Shown piece after piece: positions 36,654 through 45,228 of a stretch of 64,000 nt of DNA (position 1 is the stretch's first letter; each line of letters opens with the position of its first letter). The notes under the pieces were generated by a model. That model did not search any database. It saw nothing but the letters and a program-made list of their open reading frames with translations, and was not told the origin of the DNA. The position numbers were made by a program, and so were the translations under genes. Origin of the DNA: Actinoplanes sp. NBRC 103695 (lineage in GTDB: Bacteria > Actinomycetota > Actinomycetes > Mycobacteriales > Micromonosporaceae); contig NZ_BSTL01000036.1 of NCBI RefSeq assembly GCF_030269485.1, positions 1-64,000 on the forward strand, in the 5' to 3' direction.

Positions 36654-37778
36654 CTCGCCGATCCAGCCGCCCTGCGCGCAGCCGGGCGGGACGGCGAAGA
36701 CGGACGAGCCGATCGGCGTGATCCATTCGTTGAGCAGATCCTTGTCGGCGAGGCGCTTCTGGATCGGGATGTACTGCTTGACGACGTCACGCTGGAAGGC
36801 GGCGAAGATCAGGCCGGCGTCCGGCTGGCCCAAGGCGTTCGGCGCGCCGTCGTAGTTGTACGGCCGGCGCAGGATCTTCAGCTCCGGGTCCACGACGTGC
36901 GCGCGGGTGACGTGCGCGAAGTCGGGCATCGCCGGCAGCCCCGACGCGTCCAGGGCCGTGAAGTCGGGCTCGTCGTGCTCACCCGTCCCGCTCAGCGGCG
37001 CACCGGAGTCCATCTTGCGGCCCACCGACAGCTCCTTGTCGGTGACCGACAGCAGGTCCCACTTCTCGATCTCCGCCCGGATCCGCCGCACCACGGCGGT
37101 CGTCGACCCGTCCGGGTTCCACACCGCCGTGTCCATCACCGCGCCGCGCGGGTTGGCGGTGCCGTCGAGCTGGCCGAGCACGTTGCGCTGGGTGTGCTCG
37201 GGTGCCTGCACGCCGGGGCTGCGCCGGAACCCGGTCTGCACCCAGCGCACCGCGCCGAACGGGCGGGCGTCCTTGATCAGCATCCGCTGGGCGTGTGCCA
37301 CGGTCAGCGGATCGTCGGCGCAGATCTGCAGCAGCAGGTCACCGCCGGACCACCGCTTCTCCAGCCGGTCGATGGTGAAGGCGGGCAGGTCGGCGACCGG
37401 CGACTTCACGCCGGCCCGCGCGTAGAGACCAGGCCCGAACCCGAACGTGACGGTCAGCCGGGCGGGCAGCACGGCCAGCTGCGCGTCGGTGTCGCCCAGC
37501 GCGGGCATGCCCTGGGTCAGCCGCGCCGCGTCGTCGGTGAGCAGTCGCATCATCCGGCCCAGCCCGCGCCGGTCGGTGCCCGCGGCGAGCGTCAGCGCGA
37601 CGAACGAGGCGTGCGCCGGCGGGTCCTGGGTGACCCCGGCCTGCCTCGGCCCGAAGAACGGCACCATGGCCGTACCCGTGTCGTCGGGGTTGGCGGCCGC
37701 CGCCGGCGCACTCAGCGCGCCAGCCGCGCCGAGGCCCGCGACGGCGCCTCCGGCGAGCAACCCACGCCGCGTCGTCAT
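36639..37778 (-). CDS. Tat-exported Dyp-type haem peroxidase (EfeB/DtpA-like)
   Basis: 379 residues. The twin-arginine signal TTRRGLLAGGAVAGLGAAG ends near residue 29. The Dyp signature GQLDGTANP (with the distal Asp) is present, as are VTFGFGPGLYARAG, the SGGDLLLQICADD core and EPDFTALDASGLP; the proximal His region FAHVTRAHVV follows. It oxidises phenolic-type substrates outside the membrane. In streptomycetes a related enzyme, DtpA, works with copper chaperones. It is coupled to copC downstream and to a tiny remnant reading frame upstream. Confidence 0.93.
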   Translation of the reverse strand: MTTRRGLLAGGAVAGLGAAGALSAPAAAANPDDTGTAMVPFFGPRQAGVTQDPPAHASFVALTLAAGTDRRGLGRMMRLLTDDAARLTQGMPALGDTDAQLAVLPARLTVTFGFGPGLYARAGVKSPVADLPAFTIDRLEKRWSGGDLLLQICADDPLTVAHAQRMLIKDARPFGAVRWVQTGFRRSPGVQAPEHTQRNVLGQLDGTANPRGAVMDTAVWNPDGSTTAVVRRIRAEIEKWDLLSVTDKELSVGRKMDSGAPLSGTGEHDEPDFTALDASGLPAMPDFAHVTRAHVVDPELKILRRPYNYDGAPNALGQPDAGLIFAAFQRDVVKQYIPIQKRLADKDLLNEWITPIGSSVFAVPPGCAQGGWIGEQVLA

Positions 37779-37843
37779 GACGTCACCATCGGACGGGGTG
37801 AGGTCGATCTGACCTGATCGCGCGCGAGCTCATCGGTACGCAT
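37775..37843 (-). pseudogene. 22-codon remnant, probably of a PCuAC-like copper chaperone gene
   Basis: ATG 37843 encodes MRTDELARDQVRSTSPRPM and ends with a TGA overlapping the peroxidase ATG (37775-37778). The DNA around its start (GA-CACATGCGTAC, then AGCTCG) closely resembles the start of the PCuAC gene at 31331. No signal peptide or copper ligands remain. I read it as the fused start and end of a deleted chaperone gene; a short leader peptide is the alternative. Confidence 0.4.
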
Positions 37844-38136
37844 GTGATCCGTTCTCCCGGAAGGTCTGGCCCTCGTTGGTCGCGCCCGGTGCCGGGGAAG
37901 TTCCCGGCCCGGCCGGCTTTTCGGCCGGCCGTCGGCGGTTGAGGTGGACGACCAGCAGACAGCCGAGCAGCAGCAGGCCACGGGTGGCGAGGCGGGCAAC
38001 GCCGACCCGTCCCGCCATCAGGTCGGCGACGGTGAGCGTGGCGAGCAGCCAGCCCCCAGCGTGCGGTGTCGAGCCGTCGCGGTGCCCGCTCGTCCGGGCC
38101 GACCAGGCGCAACGGCGGCCGCGGATCGGTCTTCAT
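37830..38136 (-). pseudogene. Broken small membrane-protein gene
   Basis: ATG 38136 gives MKTDPRPPLRLVGPDERAPRR and DTARWG. Near 38040-38055 a better frame takes over (WLLATLTVADLMAGRVGVARL, then the helix TRGLLLLGCLLVVHLNRR and an acidic end), stopping at 37830, where it overlaps the next ATG. The two halves fit one short membrane protein with a loss or frameshift in the middle. I do not recognise the family. Confidence 0.4.
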
Positions 38137-38266
38137 GCTCGGATAGTCGCTCCGCCCTCCGTCCTGGTTCCGGCCGCGAGTCTGAGAACTTCCCGGGAAC
38201 TAATCCGTCGCCGGTGGCGACCGATAGATCGGTCACGCCGTCTCAGCATCGGATCGAGGAGTTTCC

Positions 38267-39781
38267 ATGTCCGCCGAAGCGCCGCCCACCGACGCCCCGC
38301 CGGCCGCCCGTGCCCGGTCCGCCAAGTCCGCGAAGAGCATCGGACCGTTACTGCTGCGCGTGCACTTCTACGCCGGCATCCTGGTCGCCCCGTTCCTCCT
38401 GGTCGCCGCGCTGACCGGTCTGGCGTACGCGTTCACCCCGCAGATGGAACGGGCCTACTACGCCGACGAGTTCGTGGTCTCTTCTCCCGGCGGCACGGTC
38501 AAGCCACTGTCCGAGCAGCTCACGGCGGCCCGGGCCACCCATCCCGAGGGCGCGATCACGGCGATCCGCCCAGGAGGTGGCGAGAAGACCACCCAGATCG
38601 ACTTCACCTCACCCGAGCTCGACGAGGAACACGCCCACACGGTGTACGTGAACCCCTACAACGCCCAGGTCACCGGACAGCTCACCACCTGGTGGGGCTC
38701 ATCCCCGCTGCGGACCTGGTTCGACGACCTGCACACCAACCTCAACCTCGGGACCGTCGGCTTCTTCTACTCCGAGCTCGCCGCGAGCTGGCTGTGGGTC
38801 ATCGCCCTGGGCGGCGTCATCCTGTGGTTCCGCAGGCAGCGGGGCAAGCGGATGCTGCGTCCCGACCTCAAGGCCGGGCGCGGGGTACGGCGCACCCGCA
38901 GCTTCCACGCCTCCACCGGCCTGTGGCTGTCGATCGGTCTGCTGTTTCTGTCGGCCACCGGCTTGACCTGGTCTGACTACGCCGGGGTCAACTTCGGCAA
39001 CGCCGTCGACGCCCTGCACGGCAGCCGCCCGGCCGTCAGCACCGAGCTCGCCGGCGCGACACCGGCCGCTACCGGTGGCGGGCACCACGGCGGTGGCGCC
39101 GCACCCGCCGAGGGCACCCCGGCCGACCTCACCCAGATCGACGAGGTCTGGCAGGTCGCCGAGGCCAACGGCATCACCGGCAGCCCCGCCATCACCGTCC
39201 CGGCCGACAACCAGACCGCCTGGAACATCACCGAGATGGGCGCCCTCTGGCCCATGGACCGCGACGGCATCGCGGTCGACGGCGCCACCGGCCAGGTCAC
39301 CGACCGCATCGACTACGCGGACTGGCCGGTCATGGCCAAGCTGACCCAGATCGGCATCTACGCCCACATGGGCGACCTCTTCGGCCTGCCCAACCAGCTC
39401 CTGCTCGCCGCCCTCGCGATCGGCCTGATCACGGTCATCATCTGGGGCTACCGCATGTGGTGGCAGCGCCGCCCCACCCGCAACGGCACCCGGGCGATCG
39501 TCGGCGCCCCGCCGGTCGGCCCCGGCGCCTGGCAGCAGCTGCCCGCCTGGGCCATCATCGCCGGCGTCCCGGTCATCCTCGCGATCGGCTACTTCCTGCC
39601 GGTCCTCGGCGTCTCACTGGTCGCCTTCCTGGCCATCGACCTGCTCCTCGGCGCGGTCCGCAACCGCCGCCGCACGACGACCATCCCGGTCTCCCCCGCC
39701 CCGGCAGGAACGCGGATCGAGGACAAGAAGCCGGTCGCGGCACCCCAAGGCGAGAGCAGGCAGGGCGCGGACGCGACCTGA
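38267..39781 (+). CDS. PepSY-associated membrane protein (iron/copper-uptake type)
   Basis: 504 residues. The first helix LLLRVHFYAGILVAPFLLVAALTG, the second region WLWVIALGGVILWFRR, then RSFHASTGLWLSIGLLFLSATGLTW, and two C-terminal helices are the four-helix PepSY-TM layout, with outward PepSY domains between them. Conserved His residues in helix starts may bind haem or metal. A short His/Gly stretch (GGGHHGGG) follows the third helix. Relatives are often induced by metal shortage and may reduce metal-chelates at the membrane; position in the copper island supports that. Confidence 0.9.
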   Translation: MSAEAPPTDAPPAARARSAKSAKSIGPLLLRVHFYAGILVAPFLLVAALTGLAYAFTPQMERAYYADEFVVSSPGGTVKPLSEQLTAARATHPEGAITAIRPGGGEKTTQIDFTSPELDEEHAHTVYVNPYNAQVTGQLTTWWGSSPLRTWFDDLHTNLNLGTVGFFYSELAASWLWVIALGGVILWFRRQRGKRMLRPDLKAGRGVRRTRSFHASTGLWLSIGLLFLSATGLTWSDYAGVNFGNAVDALHGSRPAVSTELAGATPAATGGGHHGGGAAPAEGTPADLTQIDEVWQVAEANGITGSPAITVPADNQTAWNITEMGALWPMDRDGIAVDGATGQVTDRIDYADWPVMAKLTQIGIYAHMGDLFGLPNQLLLAALAIGLITVIIWGYRMWWQRRPTRNGTRAIVGAPPVGPGAWQQLPAWAIIAGVPVILAIGYFLPVLGVSLVAFLAIDLLLGAVRNRRRTTTIPVSPAPAGTRIEDKKPVAAPQGESRQGADAT

Positions 39782-39879
39782 GCACGGCAGGAGGCCATCT
39801 CCCATACGGTCAGATCTCGTACCGTCGCCGCCAGGCCGTCCCCGCCGCCGTCCCCGCCGCCGTCTTCGCCGGAGCCGCC

Positions 39880-40623
39880 CTACGGCAGGGGTGCTGCCTG
39901 GACGAGGTAGAGGCAGGCGAGGGTGGTGGCGAGGCCGCCGAGCAGGATCCGCAGGGCTCGTTCGGGTATTCGCCGTTGGAGGTGGGCGCCGAGGTAGCCG
40001 CCGATCAGGCCGCCGGCGCCGCAGAGCACGCCGAGAGTCCAGTGCGGTGCGATGTCGCCGCTGGTGGTCAGAGCGAGCACGCCGTAGGTTGCGGCGCCGA
40101 CCGTCGAGGTGACGAAGGTGCAGGCCAAGGCGGCAGGCGCGATCATGGTCATCGGGGTGCCGCGGCCGGCGAGGATCGGGCCGAGCAGCGAACCGCCGCC
40201 GATGCCGTAGACGCCGCCGAGCGTCCCGACGGCGGCGCCGAGGGCAAGGACGGTGCGCCATGGCAATGGTGGCCGCTCAGCGGCACCGCCTCGCGCGGCG
40301 CGGGCCAGGAGCCAGAGCCCTAGCGGGAGCAGCACGAGGGCCACCACGAGCCGGAAGACGCGGGGTCCGGGGATGGCGAAGACGCGGATGCAGGCGCCGA
40401 CGACGATGCCGGGCAGGGTGCCGGCCAGCAGCAGCCGGGCGAGTGGTCCGGTGAGGCCGCGTTTCAAGGTCGCGCACAACTCGGTGGCCGGTTTCGGGCC
40501 GGTCTGGTAAAACGTGCGGGCTACTGGGTCGGTGAATACGATGTGCATGAGGTTGTGCGAGTGTGCCCAGCCGTGGAACAGCGCGTGCCCGATCGGGTTG
40601 GACGCCAGCACGTCGAAGGCCAT
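39880..40623 (-). CDS. TauE/SafE-family (TSUP) membrane transporter
   Basis: A 247-residue transporter with about seven to eight helices. The paired half-repeats show LPGIVVGACIRVF and later GIGGGSLLGPILAGRGTPM and IGGYLGAHLQRRIPERALR, typical of the TSUP family (sulfite, thiosulfate or organosulfur anions). The first helix of the family appears shortened: the protein begins MAFDVLASNPIGHALFHGWAH rather than with a membrane segment, and may itself be N-terminally altered. Substrate unknown. It is tail-to-tail with the PepSY gene. Confidence 0.85.
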   Translation of the reverse strand: MAFDVLASNPIGHALFHGWAHSHNLMHIVFTDPVARTFYQTGPKPATELCATLKRGLTGPLARLLLAGTLPGIVVGACIRVFAIPGPRVFRLVVALVLLPLGLWLLARAARGGAAERPPLPWRTVLALGAAVGTLGGVYGIGGGSLLGPILAGRGTPMTMIAPAALACTFVTSTVGAATYGVLALTTSGDIAPHWTLGVLCGAGGLIGGYLGAHLQRRIPERALRILLGGLATTLACLYLVQAAPLP

Positions 40624-40884
40624 GTGTACACACAGCCGGGTTGTCCGGCCAGGGGGACATCAATTGCAGCAGGCTGGGATCGACGCGGTCGCTGACGGCC
40701 GCCGACCGGTTCTGCCCGCATGCTAGGTCCCGTCCCCCCGCGAGAGCTGGAGCAGGTGTCTACCGCAGGGTGACGACCCCCATGGACACCGTGGTTCACC
40801 CTGACAGGAAGCACGCACACTTGTCCGCCGTCGACGCTGCTCCTGGGCATCGGCACGACCCGGGGGAGAACGGAATGCTGAGGG

Positions 40885-43878
40885 ATGTCAGACGACAAGG
40901 GCGTCGGGTTCCTGCTTCTCGGGCCGGTACGGGTGCGGCGGCGGGACGGTGCGCTGGTGGACGTGGGGCCACCCAAGCAGCAGGCCATGCTGGCCACGCT
41001 CGCGCTGGTGCCCGATCAGGCCGTGTCCATGGCCCGGCTGGTCGACGCCCTGTGGGGCACGGAGTTGCCGGCGACGGCCGCGGCCACGGTCCGCACGTAC
41101 GCGTGGCGGTTGCGCGGGCTGCTCGCCAGAGCGGGCGCGACCCAAGACGTCCTGGTCTTTGAGGGGGACGGATACCGGCTGGCGGTCGATCCGCTGGCGG
41201 TGGACGTCTCCAAAGCGGAGCATCTCGCCGCGGAGGCCCGCAGCGCCCTCGCGGCGGAGGAGTTGCACGTCGCCCGGCAGTCGCTGGCCGATGCGCTCGC
41301 GTTGTGGGCGGGTGAGCCGCTCGCCGGGGTGCCCGGCCCGTTCGCGGAGCGCAGCCGCAACCGTCTGACCGAACTGCGGGCCGCCTTGACCGAGCAGTAC
41401 GCCGAGACAGCCCTCCGCCTCGGCCACCACCAGGAGGCGCAGCTCCGGCTGATCGAGGTCGTCGCGGAGCACCCGGTGCGTGAGCGCCCCTACGTGCTGC
41501 TGATGCGGGCCCTGTACGGCATGGGCCGGCAGGTGGACGCCCTGGAGGTCTTCCACGACGCCCGTCGTCTGTTGGTCGAGACGCACGGCGTCGAGCCGGG
41601 GGCGGAGCTGACCGGCACTCACGAGCGCATCCTTCGCGGTGACGTCAGCCTGCTTCCGGCCGCGCCCCGGCCGGATGGGCAGGTCCTGCCGCCGGGCACG
41701 CCACGCGAGCATGCCGGCCAGTGGCTGCCGGTACCCGCGCAACTGCCGCCGGACCTGCCGGACTTCGTCGGTCGTGCCGAGCAGACGGCGGCGTTGGAGG
41801 CGGTGCTCACGGTGGCGGACCGTACGTCGCCCGCGGTCCTGGCGATCATCGGCATGAGCGGCGTCGGCAAGACCAGCCTCGCGGTGCACCTGGCACACCG
41901 GGTGCGTGAGCACTATCCGGACGGTCAGCTGTACGTCGATCTGAGCGAACCGGACGGCTCGGGCCGGCCGATGACCGGCGCCGACCTGCTCGGGGTGCTG
42001 CTGGCGGCCCTCGGGGCGCCGGGCGAGCAGATCCCGGACAGCCCCTTCCAGCGACGGGGTCTGCTGCGCTCCCTGGTCGACACCCGCCGCCTTCTCGTTC
42101 TGCTGGACGACGTCGCCACCGCCGACCAGATCCGGGATGTGCTGCCCGGTACGCCGCGGTGCGCCGTCCTGATCACCAGCCGGTCGCGCCTGGACGAACT
42201 GCCGCTGTCCGCGCAGCTCACGCTGGAGCCGTTCGACGCCGAGGACGCGCTTACCCTGCTCCGTCGCCGGATCGGCGAGCAACGGGTGGCGGCCGAGCCG
42301 GACGATGCCGTCGCGCTTCTGAACGCCTGCGGCGGGCTGCCCCTGGCCGTGCGGATCGTTGCTTCCCGGCTCGCCTCACGTCCACAGCGGACGCTGCAGT
42401 CCATGGCCGAGCGGCTGGCGGACGGACGGCACCGGATCGACCAGTTACGGACCGGCTCGCTCGCCGTCGGCGCCGTGTTCGAGCTCGGCTACCGCCAGCT
42501 ACCGAGACGGCAGGCGCAGGACTTTGTCCTGCTCGCGGCGGTCGCCGGCGCCGAGTTCGGCCTGCCGGAGGCGGCGGCCGTGCTGGATCTGGCGCCCCAC
42601 GACGCGGAGCTGCGGATGGAGGGCCTGGTCGACGCGGCGATGCTGGCCGAGCAGTATCCGGGTCGTTTCCGCATCCATGCGCTTTTACACTCCTTCGCCC
42701 TGGGGCGGGAGGGTGACCCGGACGCAGAGCGGGCGGCGCTGGTCCGGCTGCTCTCGCTGCTGCTTGCTACGGCCCGCCGCGCCTTCGTGCTCGCCGTGCC
42801 GGGGGACTCCGCGCGCGACGTGTTCGGCCCGGACCTGCCGGGTGTGCCAGGGATGCATCTCGCCGACCTGCGCTCCGCGCGGGAGTGGGCCGCGCTGTCG
42901 GGTGACATCGTTGTCACGGCATGCGCGAAGGCCGGCGACCTCGGCAGCTCCGATGTGGTGCGGCTCGCGGTCGATCTCCTGATCGCGGTCGGCCCGTTCG
43001 CCGACGATCTGCGCCGTGACCGGCTGGCCTCGATCGCCCCGGCGCTGGCCGAAGCCGCGCTCCGGATGCGGGAACCCGCGCCCGGCACCCCCGGCCATCA
43101 GCGGATCCTCGGCCGCGCGTACTTCGTGTGCAGCACCATCGCGATGCGTCGGGGAAGGCCGGACGAGGTCGAGAGGTACGCACGCAGGGCTGTGGCCGCC
43201 TCGTCGACCGGTGACGATCCGGTGATCCTGCGCCAGGCGCTGAACGACCTCGGCCTGGTCGCCCAGCTCCGGCACGACTATCCGCTGGCAGTGTCCTGTT
43301 TCGGCCGGGCGGCCGCGCTCGCCCGGGACCTCGGCCAGCGGTCCGGCCAGGTGGCGAGCGAGGTGAACGCGGCGCTGGCCCGGCTGCGTGGCGGCGACCC
43401 GGACGCGGCGCTCGCCGGGTGCGTGGCCGCCCTCGCCTCGGCCCGGGAGATCGGGGACGACGCGGGGGTCAGCTACGCGCTCTACGTGCTCGGGCTGACC
43501 GGCCACGCCCGGGAGCGGTACGAGGCCGCCGTCGAGCATTTCACGGCGTGCGCCGAGGTGTGCCTGACGGCGGGTATCCGCCAGCGGGAGGCGCAGGCCC
43601 GTTACCGGCTGGCCGACTCGTTGCTGGCGCTCGGCCGCACCGGCGAGGCGCTCGCGCAGGCCGGGCAGGCGGTGCGGCGCTGCGCGGAACTGGGCGCCGA
43701 ACGGGACCAGGCGAACGCCCTGCTCGTCCTCGGCCGGGTCCTGGCGGCGGACGGCCGGGCGGCGGACGCCGTGCACCCGCTCACCCAGGCCCGGGACCTG
43801 TACGCGTCGCTCGGCCTGCCGGAGGAGGCCGAGGCCGCCCGGGTCGCGGACACGGTCTCGGCGGCCGCTCGCCGGTAG
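40885..43878 (+). CDS. SARP/AfsR-type regulator with NB-ARC and TPR domains
   Basis: 997 residues. Residues about 1-95 form the OmpR-like DNA-binding domain (LLLGPVRVRRRDGALVDVG, TAAATVRTYAWRLRGLL), about 100-245 the bacterial transcriptional activation domain (ERPYVLLMRALYGMGRQVDALEVF). About 290-560 is an NB-ARC ATPase with Walker A GMSGVGKTSLAVHL and LLVLLDDVATADQIRD. About 740-990 are TPR repeats. Such proteins switch on antibiotic clusters by binding direct repeats. The next transcription unit carries GATCTACA repeats 11 bp apart in its promoter and encodes a likely RiPP pathway, its probable target. Confidence 0.95.
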   Translation: MSDDKGVGFLLLGPVRVRRRDGALVDVGPPKQQAMLATLALVPDQAVSMARLVDALWGTELPATAAATVRTYAWRLRGLLARAGATQDVLVFEGDGYRLAVDPLAVDVSKAEHLAAEARSALAAEELHVARQSLADALALWAGEPLAGVPGPFAERSRNRLTELRAALTEQYAETALRLGHHQEAQLRLIEVVAEHPVRERPYVLLMRALYGMGRQVDALEVFHDARRLLVETHGVEPGAELTGTHERILRGDVSLLPAAPRPDGQVLPPGTPREHAGQWLPVPAQLPPDLPDFVGRAEQTAALEAVLTVADRTSPAVLAIIGMSGVGKTSLAVHLAHRVREHYPDGQLYVDLSEPDGSGRPMTGADLLGVLLAALGAPGEQIPDSPFQRRGLLRSLVDTRRLLVLLDDVATADQIRDVLPGTPRCAVLITSRSRLDELPLSAQLTLEPFDAEDALTLLRRRIGEQRVAAEPDDAVALLNACGGLPLAVRIVASRLASRPQRTLQSMAERLADGRHRIDQLRTGSLAVGAVFELGYRQLPRRQAQDFVLLAAVAGAEFGLPEAAAVLDLAPHDAELRMEGLVDAAMLAEQYPGRFRIHALLHSFALGREGDPDAERAALVRLLSLLLATARRAFVLAVPGDSARDVFGPDLPGVPGMHLADLRSAREWAALSGDIVVTACAKAGDLGSSDVVRLAVDLLIAVGPFADDLRRDRLASIAPALAEAALRMREPAPGTPGHQRILGRAYFVCSTIAMRRGRPDEVERYARRAVAASSTGDDPVILRQALNDLGLVAQLRHDYPLAVSCFGRAAALARDLGQRSGQVASEVNAALARLRGGDPDAALAGCVAALASAREIGDDAGVSYALYVLGLTGHARERYEAAVEHFTACAEVCLTAGIRQREAQARYRLADSLLALGRTGEALAQAGQAVRRCAELGAERDQANALLVLGRVLAADGRAADAVHPLTQARDLYASLGLPEEAEAARVADTVSAAARR

Positions 43879-43888
43879 ACCGCCGGGC

Positions 43889-44083
43889 TCACATGCCTGG
43901 GCCTGGTACGCCGGACGTGGTGTTGTTCCAGTTCGGATCGGGTGGATCGGCCAGGATCACCTGTTCGCGGTGGTTCTGGGCGGGGGGTTGCCCGTCGAGG
44001 CCGGCGCCGAGGATCAGCGCCGTCACCGCGAGGAGGAACCACGTACGGAACCGGACCGTCTTGCCACTCCTGCTTCCTGCCAC
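43889..44083 (-). CDS. Small membrane or secreted peptide of unknown function
   Basis: 64 codons from GTG 44083. A basic front (SRSGKTVRFR) precedes one hydrophobic segment (TWFLLAVTALILGAGL), then a polar tail with PPAQNHREQ and DPPDPNWNNTTSG. Third codon positions are strongly G/C, as in neighbouring genes, which supports real coding. It is transcribed away from the RiPP-like operon and shares its promoter region, with the GATCTACA repeats 24 bp upstream of its start. Function unknown; could be a sensor, immunity or signal peptide. Confidence 0.55.
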   Translation of the reverse strand: MAGSRSGKTVRFRTWFLLAVTALILGAGLDGQPPAQNHREQVILADPPDPNWNNTTSGVPGPGM

Positions 44084-44106
44084 AGGACTGGATGGTACGA
44101 GAACCC

Positions 44107-44125
44107 GATCTACATCTGATCTACA
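44107..44125. promoter_or_regulatory. Direct repeats GATCTACA, SARP-type site
   Basis: GATCTACA occurs at 44107-44114 and 44118-44125, exactly 11 bp apart, 132 bp before the 47-residue peptide gene. SARP activators recognise heptamer direct repeats with 11- or 22-bp spacing just upstream of the -10 element. A SARP gene ends 229 bp away. Confidence 0.6.
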
Positions 44126-44256
44126 GCGAGGATCATCGATGCGAGTCGGCGCAGAGCGGCAGAAGATCGACTGCCGTTAGCGTCGATCTCGTCGCCGCGG
44201 GATCGGCCGCACCGCTGGTCGACACGCCCCTTGTTGGACTACAGATGGAGCACAGG

Positions 44257-44400
44257 ATGTCCGAGAACCTGGTGTCAGCGCAGGAGCTGCTGAAGGTCGA
44301 GGCGATCGTGGAGAACCTGCGGGAGCTCGACGCCACCGACGAGGGCCGCGAGGCGCTCGAGATGGCTCAGGCCGGCTTCACCCACCCCGACGACGTCTGA
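44257..44400 (+). CDS. 47-residue peptide, putative RiPP precursor
   Basis: ATG 44257 has GGAG six bases upstream. The peptide has an acidic helical front (SENLVSAQELLKVEAIVENL and RELDATDEGREALEMAQ) and a short C-terminal end AGFTHPDDV. This split into a charged helical leader and a small tail, its place as first gene of an operon with peptidases, exporter and P450, and the hairpin directly behind it, all suit a ribosomal peptide precursor. It has no Cys, Trp or Tyr; Phe and His in the tail are the only aromatic targets for a P450. No known RiPP family is matched, so this is inference. It could also be a carrier-like or toxin-antitoxin-like peptide. Confidence 0.65.
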   Translation: MSENLVSAQELLKVEAIVENLRELDATDEGREALEMAQAGFTHPDDV

Positions 44401-44434
44401 CGGTCACCTGACCGAGGTCAGTCTCGTGTGATCC

Positions 44435-44462
44435 GAGGCCGGGGACGTTCGTCCCCGGCCTC
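44435..44462 (+). terminator. Hairpin between precursor and biosynthetic genes (attenuator)
   Basis: GAGGCCGGGGAC - GTTC - GTCCCCGGCCTC: a perfect 12-bp stem with a tetraloop, 34 bp after the peptide stop and 11 bp before GGAGG of the next gene. Partial termination here would give more precursor than enzyme transcript, as is usual in RiPP operons. No T-run follows, so it may also stabilise the upstream mRNA. Confidence 0.75.
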
Positions 44463-44481
44463 GGCCCCCGACGGAGGCCGG

Positions 44482-45228
44482 ATGACCACAGATCACACGG
44501 GTGTCCTGCTCGATCGCTTCGCCGAGCTCGGCCGCAGCGTCCGGGACACCTACGGCCCGCACTCGCAGGCCTCGGTGTTCGTGCTGTACGAGGAGCTGAT
44601 CTCGCTGCGGACGGTGCTGACCGCCGAGCGCGGGCACGAACGGGTGTCCCAGCGCGTACGAGACCTGCGGGAACAGATCGCACGGGCGTACCTCGCCTCG
44701 GGCGGCGCCGCCCCGCCGCCCCGCCGGGAGATCATCTCCGTCGATCCCCCGCTGCTGCGGTTCGACCGGGAGATCTTCGAGCGGCGGTACAGCGGGGTGA
44801 GCGGGCGGGTGCTCGCGCAGACCATCGAGATCCGCGACCCGGAGACCCCGCTCGACCTGTTGCGGCCAGGCGCGTCGTACATGTTCGTCATCGACGAGAT
44901 GGACCGGCTGCTGGTCTGGACGCGGCCGTTCGTACTGGCTGATCTGGTGTTCGGGCGTAATCGGGCCACCGTGGACGGTGTTCCGGTGGCGCATCCGATG
45001 CTCGTACCGGAGCGCCTGCTGGCGCGGGCCGCCGGGGAGATCGTGCTGATTGGCGCGAACCGGGTGTCCATGGTGGTTGCGAACACCAAGTCCGGCCACT
45101 TCCAGCCTCCGCGGGAATCCGTGACCGTGGTCCGCGAGGCCTGCCGCCGCCTCTTCCACCTGCCCGGCGAGGACGTGGACGTCTTCCATCTCTTCCCCGC
45201 CGCCGGAACCGAAAGGACGGTCCGATGA
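44482..45228 (+). CDS. Unknown protein, first enzyme-size gene of the RiPP-like operon
   Basis: 248 residues from ATG 44482 with GGAGG in front. An N-terminal helical half (about 1-75, with LRTVLTAERGHERVSQRVRDLREQ) is followed by an alpha/beta part: LRPGASYMFVIDEMDRLLVW, then ERLLARAAGEIVLIGANRVSMV and VANTKSGHFQPP. The order 'display strand - AAGEI - SGHY/F-P-P' recurs in an uncharacterised domain found in toxin-like and fungal proteins, but I cannot name a reaction. Its stop overlaps the start of the CYTH-like gene (ATGA, 45225-45228), so it belongs to the operon. Possible precursor-binding or modifying protein. Confidence 0.8.
   Translation: MTTDHTGVLLDRFAELGRSVRDTYGPHSQASVFVLYEELISLRTVLTAERGHERVSQRVRDLREQIARAYLASGGAAPPPRREIISVDPPLLRFDREIFERRYSGVSGRVLAQTIEIRDPETPLDLLRPGASYMFVIDEMDRLLVWTRPFVLADLVFGRNRATVDGVPVAHPMLVPERLLARAAGEIVLIGANRVSMVVANTKSGHFQPPRESVTVVREACRRLFHLPGEDVDVFHLFPAAGTERTVR

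Noticed and set aside
43942..44400. A 152-codon version of the peptide gene
   Set aside because: The upstream part is off-frame antisense of the 64-codon gene; the ribosome site sits just before ATG 44257.
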